Assembly: GCA_025266875.1 (NCBI GenBank)
Contig: JALLLT010000029.1
Span: 248,001 to 312,000, forward strand
Direction: 5' to 3'
DNA: 64,000 nt
From: Fennellomyces sp. T-0311
Lineage: Eukaryota > Mucoromycota > Mucoromycetes > Mucorales > Lichtheimiaceae
Below, piece after piece: positions 36,325-47,095 of this stretch. Below the pieces are notes generated by a model. The model did no database searches and was not told the origin of the DNA. It was given only the letters and a program-made list of their open reading frames with translations. Made by a program: the position numbers and the translations under genes. How positions within the stretch are numbered: the stretch's first letter is position 1; each line of letters opens with the position of its first letter.

Positions 36325-36647
36325 TTATTTCTTGTCACGAGCATCTAGTGCACGCAATAGGAATTCGATGCGGTATTCTGCCTTGGCATTGGCCTTTTCT
36401 AATTCGTTGACTCGCTGCTGTAATTGCTGGACAAGCTCTGGATCGCCGCCTTCGGCTGATGCCTGCTGCTCTTTCGGGGCCACCGCTGGAGAAAAAACAG
36501 ATAAGCTTTTCAAGTTCTTTAAAGGGGCCACAGAGGTCACATACACGCAGCGATTCGCTGTAATTCTTTGACTTGTTTTTGAAGTGCTACAAGTGCTACG
36601 TCGACAGGCACTCTATCCATCGAAAAGTCAGTATTGTCGTCAGCCAT
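36325..36647 (-). CDS. Small coiled-coil protein, 87 residues, function unknown
   Basis: Exons (minus strand) 36647-36545 and 36485-36325 join through a strong GTATGT donor and give 87 residues. It starts MADDNTDFSMDRVPVDVAL. Two heptad-like helices (VALVALQKQVKELQRIA and LVQQLQQRVNELEKANAKA) surround a Ser/Ala/Glu linker. It ends YRIEFLLRALDARDKK. The pattern of a leucine-rich helix followed by YRI.FLLRAL looks conserved, which supports a real gene, but I cannot assign a family. Coiled-coil dimerisation is inferred. It converges on RPL15 with 11 bp between the stop codons, so the two 3' UTRs must overlap as antisense. Confidence 0.75.
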
Positions 36648-36876
36648 AGTTCTGTATGATTGGAAGAAGAAGAAAAAGAAATATAAACAGCGGGGTTAGT
36701 GGCATCAGATATGCTCGAATCGCTGAGTTTAAGTGATGTCTCAAACTGAGAAAAAAAGGAGCCAAGGGCGTGAACAATGAAGTGGACATAAAAGGGATGC
36801 GCCATCAGCATAAATAGATACCGTATAAAGACGAACCACGCATTCTCTACGCTCCCCCTTCCTTGTCCAATACAAA

Positions 36877-37674
36877 ATGACAACAACTCCTGTTTCTCGG
36901 ATGCTTTACCCTTATTCGTGGAACCTGGCTGTGCGGGCTAACCAGCAGCGGTATCCGACCCATGATCGTGTCCCAATCCTCAAGAGTTCCGAGATCATTC
37001 TCGATGAGACATACTTGACCCGAAAAGACCTCGAGGATGGGGTTTATACCGATGCACGATCGTATAGCGATGGCAAAGACCAAGAACTGTTGCCAGGTGG
37101 CGAAGCGCCCGAGTATCTCGAATGGCCACCCCAATTGTGTCCACCTGCGGATACCGTTGCAGTAGTAACAACAGATCCGTCTATCCAACTGTTCCCACCT
37201 GCGGGCGTTCGACGCATTGTTCGTCGTTGCCGACTAAAAACACCCGCTGTGGCCAGGACTGCCCTGCGACTTTCCGAGATGGTCATTCGTCATGAATCGT
37301 GGATAGATGTCGAGCGTCGCGAATTGCGAATTGTGACACTCAACGAAACTTGGTCAAGCACCGCCATGCTAGGTGATATCACCATATATCGAGGAATTAC
37401 TGATCTGGGGTGTTGGCGCGGCAAGGCGCCAGTGGCGCCACTTGGAACAGATCATAAGTTCGTTGGCAATCTAGAGCAAGCAAAGAACCAAGGGGAGTGG
37501 TGCCTGTTTACGCAGTATGCATACTTCAAGATATCACCGACACTTAATGTCCCGTTTAGATCAGCTATTGAGAAAAAGTGTCTTCAGTGCTACCATAGTA
37601 ACACGCAGGAGGGAAGAAAACTGGATATGGAATTCATGCAAGAGTATGGGCGACATGGTCCAGACAAATGCTGA
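36877..37674 (+). CDS. PRELI/MSF1-domain-like protein (tentative)
   Basis: Single-exon gene of 265 residues. The opening MLYPYSWNLAVRANQQRYP and a later stretch with E.W.DVERRELRIVTLNETW resemble the PRELI/MSF1 fold. That family includes Ups1-type proteins that move phosphatidic acid or phosphatidylserine between mitochondrial membranes with Mdm35. Matching points are aromatic-x-aromatic-Pro-W near the start, RYP, a middle I..E...D...R......N.TW segment, and a late F.......A. A Pro-rich insert in the middle is not typical and the overall match is weak. Only 229 bp separate its start from that of the coiled-coil gene on the opposite strand, so a shared promoter is likely. Call the function tentative. 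Confidence 0.55.
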   Translation: MTTTPVSRMLYPYSWNLAVRANQQRYPTHDRVPILKSSEIILDETYLTRKDLEDGVYTDARSYSDGKDQELLPGGEAPEYLEWPPQLCPPADTVAVVTTDPSIQLFPPAGVRRIVRRCRLKTPAVARTALRLSEMVIRHESWIDVERRELRIVTLNETWSSTAMLGDITIYRGITDLGCWRGKAPVAPLGTDHKFVGNLEQAKNQGEWCLFTQYAYFKISPTLNVPFRSAIEKKCLQCYHSNTQEGRKLDMEFMQEYGRHGPDKC

Positions 37675-37819
37675 AGATAAAATTCAGTGTTGCACAGGCC
37701 ACCTTCCAATGTGTACCATTTGTGATCAAATAAAATTTGCTTCCAATTTCGTTTTTTATGGCTGCCCCTCGGCTCTTTTTGGGTTCCTCTTTTTTCTCCT
37801 CCTTCACACACTACCATCA

Positions 37820-40800
37820 ATGTTCTCCACTTTGTCCCTTGTCGACGATGACGGGGCTTACGGGCCGGCATGCAGTGGATGCAACAACAATATCGAAGAG
37901 GGATCAGTGATCGCCTTTGGTGATGCACTTTTCCATCTACAGTGGTAAGCAACAAGGCACATGCAGCTTCCATGTTGTTTTCTTTTGGTTAATAGGAATG
38001 TTTAGCTTCAAATGCGCCAAATGCTGCCGTCCTGCCAACTGCGAGTCGAACTTGTTGTTGCTAAGCGACGGTCGACCCGTTTGCGAAGGTTGCTCCTACA
38101 ACTGCTACGTGTGCAAACAAGTGATCAGAGACGAAGCTATCATGACAGGTTCGCTATCGATATCCCCGTTGCCTTCATTTCTACATGTGCTCATTGACTA
38201 TCGCCGACAATCCAGGTGAAGAAGCATACCACGCGAGCTGCTTTCGGTGCGTTTCATGCAAACGCAGGATCGAAGATCTAGTTTTTACTCAAACAACCAA
38301 GGTATATGTAAACGAAAATGACGGTGTAACTATGGTACTAAAGTCACACATATTTTTAGGGCATCTATTGCACCCCGTGTCACGAGAAACGCAAATTGGA
38401 GCGACAAAAGCGAAAAGAAGAGAAAGAACGCAGAAAGCAACAGCAATACAATCTCAGTTATGCCACGAAATCGTTGCCGTCCATTCCTTCTGGATTTCAG
38501 GTACAATGAACTGCGGGACATAAAACTCTAAATTTTTTATATAACGCTGATCCTTTTTATTTCTCCACACGCACAAAAAGTCACCAACCAACGCGACCAA
38601 CCTTCCGCTTCCAACACCGCGTCCCGGCGCATTGAATGAGCGGCCTTACATGGCCAACCGCCATGCGAGTCGACTATTTGATGCAGATGCTGTGTCGAAT
38701 TACATGGAGACAGAACATTATCAACAAAACCGCAACGTCGATCCTCCAACACCTGTGCGGTCTCGAAGCAGTTCAGTGGACAATGTCAGCCATAAGCGTA
38801 CAATTCAACCTACGCCCTCGCGGTCCGCTGGTTTATCATCACCACCCAACAGCGGCAAGCGATTATCTGTGATACCTGACCGTGAACCTAACGAAGACAC
38901 TTCCTCGTCGGCGAAGACTCTCGATATGGCTCTGCCCGAGATACCGTCGCTGAATTTCTCTTATTTTGACAACGATTCAGATGACCTACTCAACCTAACT
39001 AAGGACTTGGGTGCAACGTTGTTCAGTAGCAACAATACGAATGAAAAGTTGCAGCAAGAGGCAGCAGAAGCGTTATCATCAGCAGAGGAAAGCAGCTCCA
39101 GCAGCAAGATTACGCAAGCATCGCATGTGCTTTCGACGTCGCTAACAGTATCGAGCGAGCCAGCATCAAATCTGATAGACGACTTACCAGATAACGTTGC
39201 GCAACTGAAATCCCAGCTTCAATTGTCCAAACGTAAATTGGCGGACACAGAGGCTAATTTCCAAAAAATTAAGGTAACACTAGCTCCCCCAGCCCTAATT
39301 CTCAGAACCCAAACAGAGTAGTCGCGTAAAGCACATGAAATACTCACCAATCCACACATTAGGAAGCGAGCAAGCGTGCATTAGACGAGTTCCAGAACGC
39401 CAAAGAAGAATTCGCCAAGGAGAATTCAATTCGACGACAGCACGAGAAAACCATTCAAGAGTTACGGCAGCAGATAACAATGATGCTGCAGGCCCAGCAA
39501 AAAGACCCTGAAAGCTTTGTAGTGCGAGCAAGGCGGGACATTGAGCGGCTGGCGAATATGCGCGCTCAACTTGAGCACACATGTGAAGAACTCAAAGGGT
39601 ATCGAACTGTATTATCAAATCAGGAGGAAGCCGGCCTTTCTGCTGTTCTAAATACAGAAATCGAATCTTTACGAAACGAACGAAACACTCTGCGTGACGA
39701 GACAAAGGAATTAACAAAGCTACGAGACGATGTCATATCCGAAATGATTATGCTCAACACCAAGAACGCCGAGCTCTCAACCATGAACAACGACTTGTCA
39801 CGGCGCGTGACAGAGCGTGAGCGGGAGGCGGCTGCCGTTATGGCCGGCACTAACTTTATTCGTCGTGGATCAGAAGAAACCACCGGAAAAGTAGTTTCAC
39901 GAGACAGCTTCAATGGAACTCAAGCGCCCAAGGTTTTCAAGATCAAGACCAAGAAGTTTTTCAAAAAGTCCAGCAATCACGATCAGCCGTGGGCCTCGTC
40001 CAGTGGTAGTAGCAGCAGCACATTGTCACTCAAATCGCGGCATGCTTTTCAGCCCACATCCTTTATACGGCCAACGCGGTGCGACGTGTGCAACGATAAA
40101 GTATGGGGCCGTTCTGATCTGAGGTGTCAAGGCTGCGGATTCATCACGCACGGCAAATGTCTGATCAACGCTCCTCAAGTATGCGTCGAAAGCCGTAGCA
40201 ACAGCCTCGATGACATCGGGTCCAATGCAAGTCTGTTTGGAGTGGAATTGTCTGAACAGGTCGTCAAAGAAGACCGGCCTGTACCGCGCGTCGTGGAACA
40301 GTGTATTGAGGCTGTGGAGGCCCGCGGTATGGACTACGAAGGCATCTACCGCAAATCAGGTGGCGCGGCACAAATGCGTACCATCCAACGTGCATTCGAA
40401 AAGGATTTACCACTCGATCTCGACGATGACGAAGAGTTCAACGACATTTGCGCAGTGACAAGTGTTCTCAAGCATTACTTTCGGAAGCTCCCGAATCCAT
40501 TGCTTACTTATGAGCTATACTCGAAGTGGATCGAGGTTGGGACTATGGAGCCTGGCCAGACAAAACATGATGCTGTGATGTCAGTCCTCCAACAGCTCCC
40601 AAAGGCCAATTACGATACCCTAAAGATGCTGATCCTTCATCTTCATCGGTAAGGTTACTCCTGATACAACTTAAATTTTTCCCTAACACAAAAATCTCAT
40701 ATGTAGCGTACGAGAGCAAAGTGGTGAAAATCTCATGACAACCAAGAACCTAGCAGTGGTGTTTGCACCTACGTTGATGCGGGATCACGATGCAACGCGC

Positions 40801-40875
40801 GATCTGCTTGACATGAGCTACAAGAACGCCACTCTCGAATACCTTATCAACAAGGCCACGGATTTATTCCCCTGA
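37820..40875 (+). CDS. LIM-LIM-C1-RhoGAP protein (Rho/Cdc42 GTPase-activating)
   Basis: Stimulates GTP hydrolysis by a Rho-family GTPase, probably at sites of polar growth. Exons 37820-37944, 38006-38148, 38216-38301, 38360-38500, 38581-39273, 39363-40648 and 40707-40875 give 880 residues. Two LIM zinc-finger domains are at about 17-130 (CSGCNNNI, CFKCAKCC, YNCYVCKQ, CFRCVSCKRRI, YCTPCHEKR). A Ser-rich disordered stretch follows, then a long coiled coil (about 365-560). A C1-type zinc domain is at about 622-670 (HAFQPTSFIRPTRCDVC). The RhoGAP domain runs from about 688 to the end, with the arginine finger in YEGIYRKSGG and LPNPLLTYELY, and closes with NLAVVFAPTLM. The architecture resembles fungal Rga/Lrg1 proteins; the added C1 domain suggests lipid binding. 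The second intron uses a weak GTTCGC donor. Confidence 0.92.
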
Positions 40876-41002
40876 TCTCCCAATTTCCCTCTCTAACGAT
40901 ACCATGTTACTGTATTTAGCTGTCCCTCACACAAATAATGTATCTAATAATAATATTATTGAGATATGTATACTGCTGCAACTCATATTGCTATGCATCC
41001 GA

Positions 41003-41787
41003 TCAGTAATGGTGCGGGTTTTTGGATGGCTGCGGTCGCTGCATTTCGTAGGCGGGTGATGGCGGGTGATGCGATGACGATGACGACGGCTCTTCTGCTA
41101 GCTGCTCTGATAACAGCGGATGTTCCTGTGACGATCCTTCTTCCTGCTGCTTCAGCCGCTTAGCCTGTCGCTTATTAAGATGATTTTCCAGTAATATGGC
41201 ATTTCGGGTATTGCATTTGTACATCACATCCATCAGGTCACCCACAATAGGTACCAAGCCGATCTAAAAATAGCCTCATGCGTCAGTCATCGTCATTCTC
41301 TCGTGCCCTTTTGGTTTGCAGCGCGTACCAGGAAATCTATGGCAATATTCATCATCATCTGGCTCAAAACGGACTGTGGTAATTGGACCTGGGCTGCCGA
41401 CTGCACCATGTAGAGCGCCAATAGGAGGCCTGCGAAGTCGCCTATCACAGGTATTAATCCTGGACGAATTTTTCTATGAGTATTTCATGCATGGCCACAT
41501 ATTCACTTTCTATTTTGAAAGGCCGGCTTACCGATGATGGGGTCAAGACCTATTTGACAGCAGCAGCAGTTGAACCCCTTGTCTAGTAAATGGGCTCTCG
41601 CTTTCACTTTGGTCAAAACCTTCTTCTCATGGGGCGTCAGAAGGTGCCAAGGGTCCTGCTTCTTCTGCCAAAAATAGCGCCGTGGCTGCTGCTGCTGGGC
41701 ATTTGCCTCTAGATCTGATCCCGGAGCCTTCGGACGGTACGGCGTGAGGACATGCTGCACTCCATGCTTGATGATGGCTTCCTTCAT
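41003..41787 (-). CDS. DUF4112-family membrane protein
   Basis: Exons (minus strand) 41787-41532, 41459-41329 and 41263-41003 give 215 residues. The middle matches the DUF4112 pattern: GLDPIIGLIPVIGDFAGLLLA, then VLSQMMMNIAIDFLIGLVPIVGDLMDVMYKCNTRNA. These are two hydrophobic hairpins with repeated P.IGD motifs. The N-terminus is basic and the C-terminus Ser/His/Pro-rich. No biochemical function is established for this family. Membrane location is inferred from the hydrophobic segments. It converges on the RhoGAP gene with 127 bp between stop codons. The start at 41787 is the first ATG in frame; an in-frame GTG precedes it. Confidence 0.85.
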
Positions 41788-41908
41788 TTTTATTATTTTA
41801 GGCACAAAAGGGAAGAGAACAAAGGGCGCTCATTCAAATTAAATACTGTTTCGGTTTCCTTTCGATCGTTTCGATCGCTATTGTCATGGTATTTGGTATT
41901 GTCTACTT

Positions 41909-43041
41909 TTAGATTAGACCCTTGGCAACTGCCACTTCTGCGTTGAGCACCGAGCTGCCGGCAGCGCCCAAGACAGTGTTGTGCACAAGGAGCATGAACT
42001 TGATATCGAACACGGGGCAGGGACGCACACGACCGACCGTGACAGCTTGGCCCTTTTGGAGCTCGCGATCAAGTCTTGGCTGGGGTCGATCGGCCGCCTT
42101 GTTCACGAGAATCGCCTTCTCAGGTGCCGAGTGGCAGCCCAATGCCTGTGCTTCAGATGTGTAGTTCTCCAGCACCTTGTAGATCTCCTCGACGGAGGGA
42201 CATCCGTTGGCGAACTTGACAGATACAGCCTCCAAATGCCCATCCAAGACAGGCACACGGGTGCAAGTAGCGGACACGGTGGTGTTGGTCAAGGGCAAGA
42301 ACTGCTTGCTATCCACTCCACCGAGAATCTTGGCCGTCTCCCACTCCATCTTTTCTTCCTCACCGGAAATGTATGGCACAACGTTGTCCAGGATATCCAA
42401 GCTGGGGACACCGGGGTAGCCAGCGCCAGAAATGGCTTGCTGTGTGTGCACAACGACCTGGCTCAAGGGGCCAAAAGCATCCTGAAGCGCCTTGAGAGGA
42501 ACAACAAGACCGGTGGTCGAGCAGTTGGCGTTGGTGATCAAGAAACCCTTGGACTGGTTGTACACAGAGCGTTGGTGAGGAATGATATCAAAGTGGTCCG
42601 TATTGACGGTAGGAACAATAAGAGGGACGGTGGGATCGCGACGATAGTTTTTGGCGTTGGAAAACACAACAAGGTTCGACTTCAAAAACTCCATTTCTGT
42701 TTTGTTTTCGTAAGTTGGTCAATCGTTCGACCTTACAAAAAGACCAAGGGAATTGACTTACCAATGTCACCCGCAACATCAGAGTCCAAACCTGAGAACA
42801 CAACATCGCACTCTTTGAATTCCTCGGCAACGCAGGCCTTAACGACGAGCGATTCAATGTTGTCAGGGATCGGGCGGCTCTGCTTCCACTTGACAGCGTC
42901 CTTGTAGGCTTTGCCAGCAGAGCGGGACGAAGCACCCAAAGCGTGGATGGTGAACACAGGGTGGTCCGCGAGAAGAAGAATGAAGCGCTGGCCAACTGTG
43001 CCTGTGGCACCGAGAATACCGACTTTCTTAGTGGGAGCCAT
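41909..43041 (-). CDS. HOM2: Aspartate-semialdehyde dehydrogenase
   Basis: Reduces aspartyl-4-phosphate to aspartate-4-semialdehyde with NADPH, the second step of the pathway to homoserine, threonine and methionine. Exons (minus strand) 43041-42762 and 42696-41909 give 355 residues, typical of the archaeal/fungal-type enzyme. The NADP-binding motif [13 protein letters not shown] lies at the N-terminus and the catalytic Cys in NANCSTTGL is about Cys152. [11 protein letters not shown] and a later [10 protein letters not shown] also fit the family. The intron follows codon 93. The last residues ([11 protein letters not shown]) are the usual fungal ending. Codon bias is strong, suggesting high expression. 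The enzyme is absent from animals. Confidence 0.96.
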
Positions 43042-43444
43042 GGATCGAATAGAAGAAGGGGAGGAAAGTCAATGGAAATTTTGAAAGATCTTCTTTTTTT
43101 TTTGTGTCACGCCGTGTGACTCACCCGCTGTACATCAACGTTCCCGCTCGTTTTAAATCAAATGTGTCAGTATTACCATTTTCACTGTACAATCCCCGTC
43201 CCTTGCATCGATAAGATGTATGGTGCTACCATAGATTACTAATGATATATGAAGAAGCCGTTAATATAGATTCGTTTCCATAGCTTTATGTAGATATAGC
43301 GAGAAATTCATTGGCTCGAATATCGGTCCGACGGTCATGGTAGGCGGCGCCGTGCCGTTGATGGAGTGGTATATAGATATAGTGGAACGAGGGCGTTGCC
43401 GCATAATATCAATGGAGCGTATAAATACCGCATGGAATATCATA
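43042..43444. other. Intergenic, upstream of HOM2
   Basis: Contains a T-run near 43090 and otherwise AT-rich sequence. A 98-codon minus-strand frame at 43261-43557 overlaps the MULE relic antisense and has no recognisable motif. No other feature seen. Confidence 0.4.
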
Positions 43445-43970
43445 AGCGCTGAGATGGTATACGCGATCCACAGCTGCAGAACGAACAATTGCATTTTGTA
43501 TTTCATTAACCTTTGAGAGAGGTAACTCGGACCGCACCGAATATATAGATCTGACACGAATGCGCCAAGAGATATTCAACAACGATCCTGATCATGCAAT
43601 GTTTCACCTCATCACGAACTTGCAGGAAAAAGAGTATACCGTCCGTTTCTTGACGAAGGAGGAAGGAGGACGACGTTTCTTGCATGCCTTGTTTTTTGCA
43701 CATTCATCGGCTATTCAGCTTGCTCAACAGTTTCCAGAATCAATCATCTTGGATGCCACGTACAAGACAAACAAGTATCAGTTGCCTTTCATCAATGTGA
43801 TTGGAACTGGAAACATTGGTCATCCCGCCTTTTATATTTTGCTTAATGCAGAGTACGTGTAATCATCGTAGTTTCGAATTATACTGATATCAATTGTATA
43901 GAGACATTTTGCAATGCATCAAGCGCCACATCACCAGAATGCTTCGGTGATTACTATGCGAGCTGCGTAT
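43445..43970 (+). mobile_element. Truncated MULE-type transposase relic
   Basis: An open segment without its own start reads through to 43862. It carries FLHALFFAHSSAIQLAQQF, then ESIILDATYKTNKYQLPF and INVIGTGNIG, the motif order of Mutator-like (FAR1/MULE) transposases around the first catalytic Asp. A possible intron (donor at 43853, acceptor near 43903) would add a short tail ending at 43948. The rest of the catalytic core is missing and I see no terminal inverted repeats, so it is a dead fragment. The surrounding 2 kb is gene-poor, which fits a decayed insertion. Confidence 0.7.
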
Positions 43971-45241
43971 TGATCTCAAATAATTTCATGGCAGTGAATA
44001 TATAGTCTTGTCGCATGAACACTGACTTGACATGATAGGTGTTCCTCCTTTTATGCTACTACTTACGATGACGGATATTATTTGTTTTATCGCCACAGGG
44101 ACCGGTTGCTAGGTAACAACCCGTTTATCTTTATGGGTGATCCTTTGATGAATATTCTCAGCAGATAGTACGTTTTTGGTATGTTGGCACAAAAGTGTAG
44201 AATATAGTACAAGCGCGGCCCAAATGGTCTGTGCACATGAAAAAGATGAAAATGAAATGATTGAGTTTTGTGGCACAGCAGTTGAAATGGCGCCTTTTGT
44301 TGTTCAATATTTCTAGCTAGGAGATTGTAAAAGACAACGTGCGAATGTTCTATAACGAGTGCTATGTTTTGATCAACGGTCTGCAGTTTGTGCACGTACA
44401 TACTTGGATATATTTACCAATGGCTATTTCCTCTTCCCTATTGAAAGTGTTACACTGTAAGTTTTTTTAAGGAAACAGTTTCATGATCCATTTGATACAC
44501 AACTCAAGTCTATTCGTTATTGAAGCGCACTCGAGTGACTTGAATATATCGTGTTCAAGTACACATCTGCTACCCATCAATCCTTATTTATCAACAAGGA
44601 AAAGGGAACAGGATTGACTATTGCGTGCATTTTATTCAAATCTGAAGCATTCTTATGCAGCGGATGAATCGATGATTCAATAACGGAGGTGATATGGCAT
44701 GTTGCCCGCAATTCAGATATATCATTGAACTGCTGCGTCAATGGGCAGTGTGCCAATCCCCTATGCGTATTGTAAATGTGTAACGTTGCTTAACGTTTCG
44801 GAAAGTATGGCAGAGCAACCTCTTGGGCGCTACGCCAGATTAGCATGCTTCTTAATCTTTGTGATAGCCCATTGCAGATCCTGCTTTCGATAAGCACGTA
44901 TCCCAAGTATAATGTCATTTTATTATTAGCTAAGTGAAAGTCGAAGCGTGTCAACATTACGACAAACGGAAAATGCAATAAGTAGTATAAAAAAAAGACT
45001 TTGATTGTGCCATCAACGGTCCATTGGTACTTGAACAATCAAGGGGTTACGTATCGACTAATTGGCCAACGTAAACTTGTCCGCCATGAGTCATAAACAA
45101 GGTAACCAAATCAACCAACTTCTACGTTGATCAAACCAGTAATGCTTTTCTGCTCATATGCCAAGAAGATGGGTGTTCTATCTCCTTGAAAATGACTTTC
45201 TTTTGATGTAATGAACATTCATTGTTGATAAGCTCTGATAT
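43971..45241. other. Intergenic region between MULE relic and KH gene
   Basis: AT-rich, with several unremarkable short frames on the minus strand (44087-44401, 44790-45038). A 214-codon minus-strand frame (45131-45775) overlaps the KH gene antisense and is a shadow of it. Probably decayed transposon-derived sequence; nothing specific is supported. Confidence 0.4.
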
Positions 45242-46061
45242 ATGGAGTCGAAAGGTCTGCAATATCACAGCATTGAGGCCCCGAAGGAGGATTTTACTTG
45301 TGGACCGATGCACTTTGGCATTCGACGATTCGAAAAGGTCCTTGATGATGTTGGACCTGACCGTGCTCCAGTGACATTGCGCGCTCTCATCCCATCTCAC
45401 AAGGTGGGCTCCTTGATTGGTAAACAGGGGCAAGTCCACAAGCAGATCCAAGATCTTTTCAATGTCCACATCTACATGCTCTCGCACGGAGATCACCATG
45501 GGCGACTTGCCAACGTATTCGGGGCTCCCCACGCAGTGGCACAGACGTGGCGAGACGCCTTGTTTCGCATGTATGGGGCACCTGGAGACTACAGCTATGG
45601 CCAGGTAGGGTTTAGGAGCAATAGCAATCTGATAGGAAGAGGGCTGAACCTCTTCTGCATAGAACGTCAGCATATCGTTTCTTGTTCCCACTCCTTTAAT
45701 CGAATGGTTTGTGGAACATGATTTAGCAGCCAAGATACACCGGATGACTACGGCCGGAATCCATTTGCGACGCACGCCACTTCGGAATACAACAGATCAC
45801 CTGCTTACAATTTCGATCGGCAATATGGACGTGCCGTACCTGGACACATTCGAGAAGGCGGTGTGCATGCTTGCGATCCATTTCCAGAACAACCCAGACA
45901 AGTGCATGTCACCCTATAACGTATACTATATGCCAAACATGACAGAGGAAGGCGACGTGGACAACAGCAGCGTGGCAGATGACAGGAACGATATTGTGTT
46001 CTCGCCGTCCTACGAGGATGACAAACAGTGGCACGAAGAGTTTAATGAGCCGCCAAGCTGA
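45242..46061 (+). CDS. KH-domain RNA-binding protein (one canonical, one degenerate KH)
   Basis: Exons 45242-45604 and 45663-46061 give 253 residues. KH1 (about 44-115) starts LRALIPSHKVGSLIGKQGQ, with the RNA-binding GKQG loop. The intron ends after YSYGQ. A second KH-like module begins VSISFLVPTPLIEWFVEHDL and continues with AAKIHRMTTAGIHLRRTPL and DHLLTISIG. Its GxxG loop position reads EHDL, so it probably cannot bind RNA in the usual way and may serve as a protein interface (inference). The C-terminus is acidic. The acceptor at 45663 was chosen over two closer to 45728 because it restores the conserved KH beta strand. AAATAAA follows the stop. The target RNA is unknown. Confidence 0.82.
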
Positions 46062-46216
46062 TTTTGTATATATTCGATCTAGCGTGGTAATTACGTAAAT
46101 AAAATGCCAAAATATTGTACATAATCTATTTTAATGAACAAAAGTGCAGAGTAGTGTGTGCGTGTGGATATGTGTGTTGGGGGATGCTGGGGGTGGGGTA
46201 TCGTATGCATGTCATA

Positions 46217-46822
46217 TTACAGCAGCTTTCGCCAAGGTGACCATGACCGTCGAAACGATTCCGCTGACGTGCGAGGGGTGCTTGGGAGCGATGCGTAGGG
46301 CCGTTTGGAACTGCCGAGCAGCGACCGCTTTATACGAGCGAAAACCGATCCGGACGAAGCCGATGATGATATGCTGGGACACGAGACTGACGACGTGAGA
46401 ACATGACGCTGCTGCTGCTGTTGTAGTAGTAGTAGTAGTTGTTGTTGTTGTTGTTGTTGTTGTTTTTGCTGTACAAATGGAATATATGAGTTGGCCCGCA
46501 TCAGCTCAACCACCGAGTCAACCGCTGCGGTGAATACCGTGGGATGGTAATTCTGTTCCTCGACTTGCTGTAATATCTCCTGACGCATCTCGCAGGGGAT
46601 GTTGATTTCCTGTGTGGAGTTGGGGCGGATATGGTTGCGGACGATGGTTTGGCATTCGCTTTCGTCTCCTTCGTGAAATCGTTTCTGATAGCGTTGGACG
46701 GCGAGCCAGAAGGTGAGGTTTTCGGTGCAGAAGGTTTGGTGCATGAACACTTGGAAGTCGTGAAAGAAGTCAGTGGCCTGATTGTCCAGCACGGACTCTA
46801 AGGTGGGTATAGCGGTGACCAT
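46217..46822 (-). CDS. RGS-domain protein (G-protein signalling regulator)
   Basis: 201 residues in one exon. The RGS domain at about 8-125 (TLESVLDNQATDFFHDFQVF, CTENLTFWLAVQRYQ, NHIRPNSTQEINIP, YHPTVFTAAVDSV) would accelerate GTP hydrolysis on a G-alpha subunit. A poly-Gln/poly-Leu run encoded by CTG/GTT-type triplets and a Ser/Arg-rich basic tail follow. The TTATTTAG just before the ATG is a good acceptor, so there may be a 5' exon that is either untranslated or adds N-terminal residues (a 72-codon frame at 46770-46988 is a candidate). The protein as called has a complete RGS core and no DEP or other domain. Confidence 0.85.
   Translation of the reverse strand: MVTAIPTLESVLDNQATDFFHDFQVFMHQTFCTENLTFWLAVQRYQKRFHEGDESECQTIVRNHIRPNSTQEINIPCEMRQEILQQVEEQNYHPTVFTAAVDSVVELMRANSYIPFVQQKQQQQQQQQLLLLLQQQQQRHVLTSSVSCPSISSSASSGSVFARIKRSLLGSSKRPYASLPSTPRTSAESFRRSWSPWRKLL
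46411..46464. repeat. CTG/TAG/GTT triplet microsatellite
   Basis: Runs of GCT, GTA and GTT triplets on the plus strand inside the RGS gene encode poly-Gln and poly-Leu on the minus strand. Confidence 0.9.
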
Positions 46823-46983
46823 CTAAATAATTAAGGGAAGAATAAAAAGAGGGAAGAAAAGTTTGCCATGTGGCCAAACATAGCAAGCTTTTTAGGATAA
46901 TGATGCGCAACACAAGTTGCACAACAGGTTCGTCACCGCCGCTGGCTCTTTTACTCTCCGCCGCCATTTGCTGTGGCCACAAC

Positions 46984-47095
46984 TGCATCTCTCAAACAGA
47001 ACAGGTTTCCTGGTACTTCTGGCTACCGAGAACGTGAACGACACTCCTTTTGGCCATCTCTTTTTCTTTTTTTTAAGGAGATAAAACAAAATCTG
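46984..47095. repeat. Diverged dispersed repeat, copy A
   Basis: Shares with 49079-49180, in the same orientation, an ordered series of blocks: CATCTC, a GGTTTCC block, a CTA(C/T)C(G/A)AGAACGTGAA block, CCTTTTGGCCATC, a T-run and AAGGAG(A/G)TAAAA. The minus-strand reading of both copies gives similar peptides (K.V/L.FTF..A.S..KPV). It does not overlap a called gene and may be the edge of an unidentified mobile element. Confidence 0.65.

Noticed and set aside
41981..42907. 308-codon plus-strand frame over HOM2
   Set aside because: Shadow frame opposite strongly biased codons of aspartate-semialdehyde dehydrogenase.
45131..45775. 214-codon minus-strand frame over the KH gene
   Set aside because: Long but antisense to conserved KH coding sequence on the plus strand. 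No family motif.
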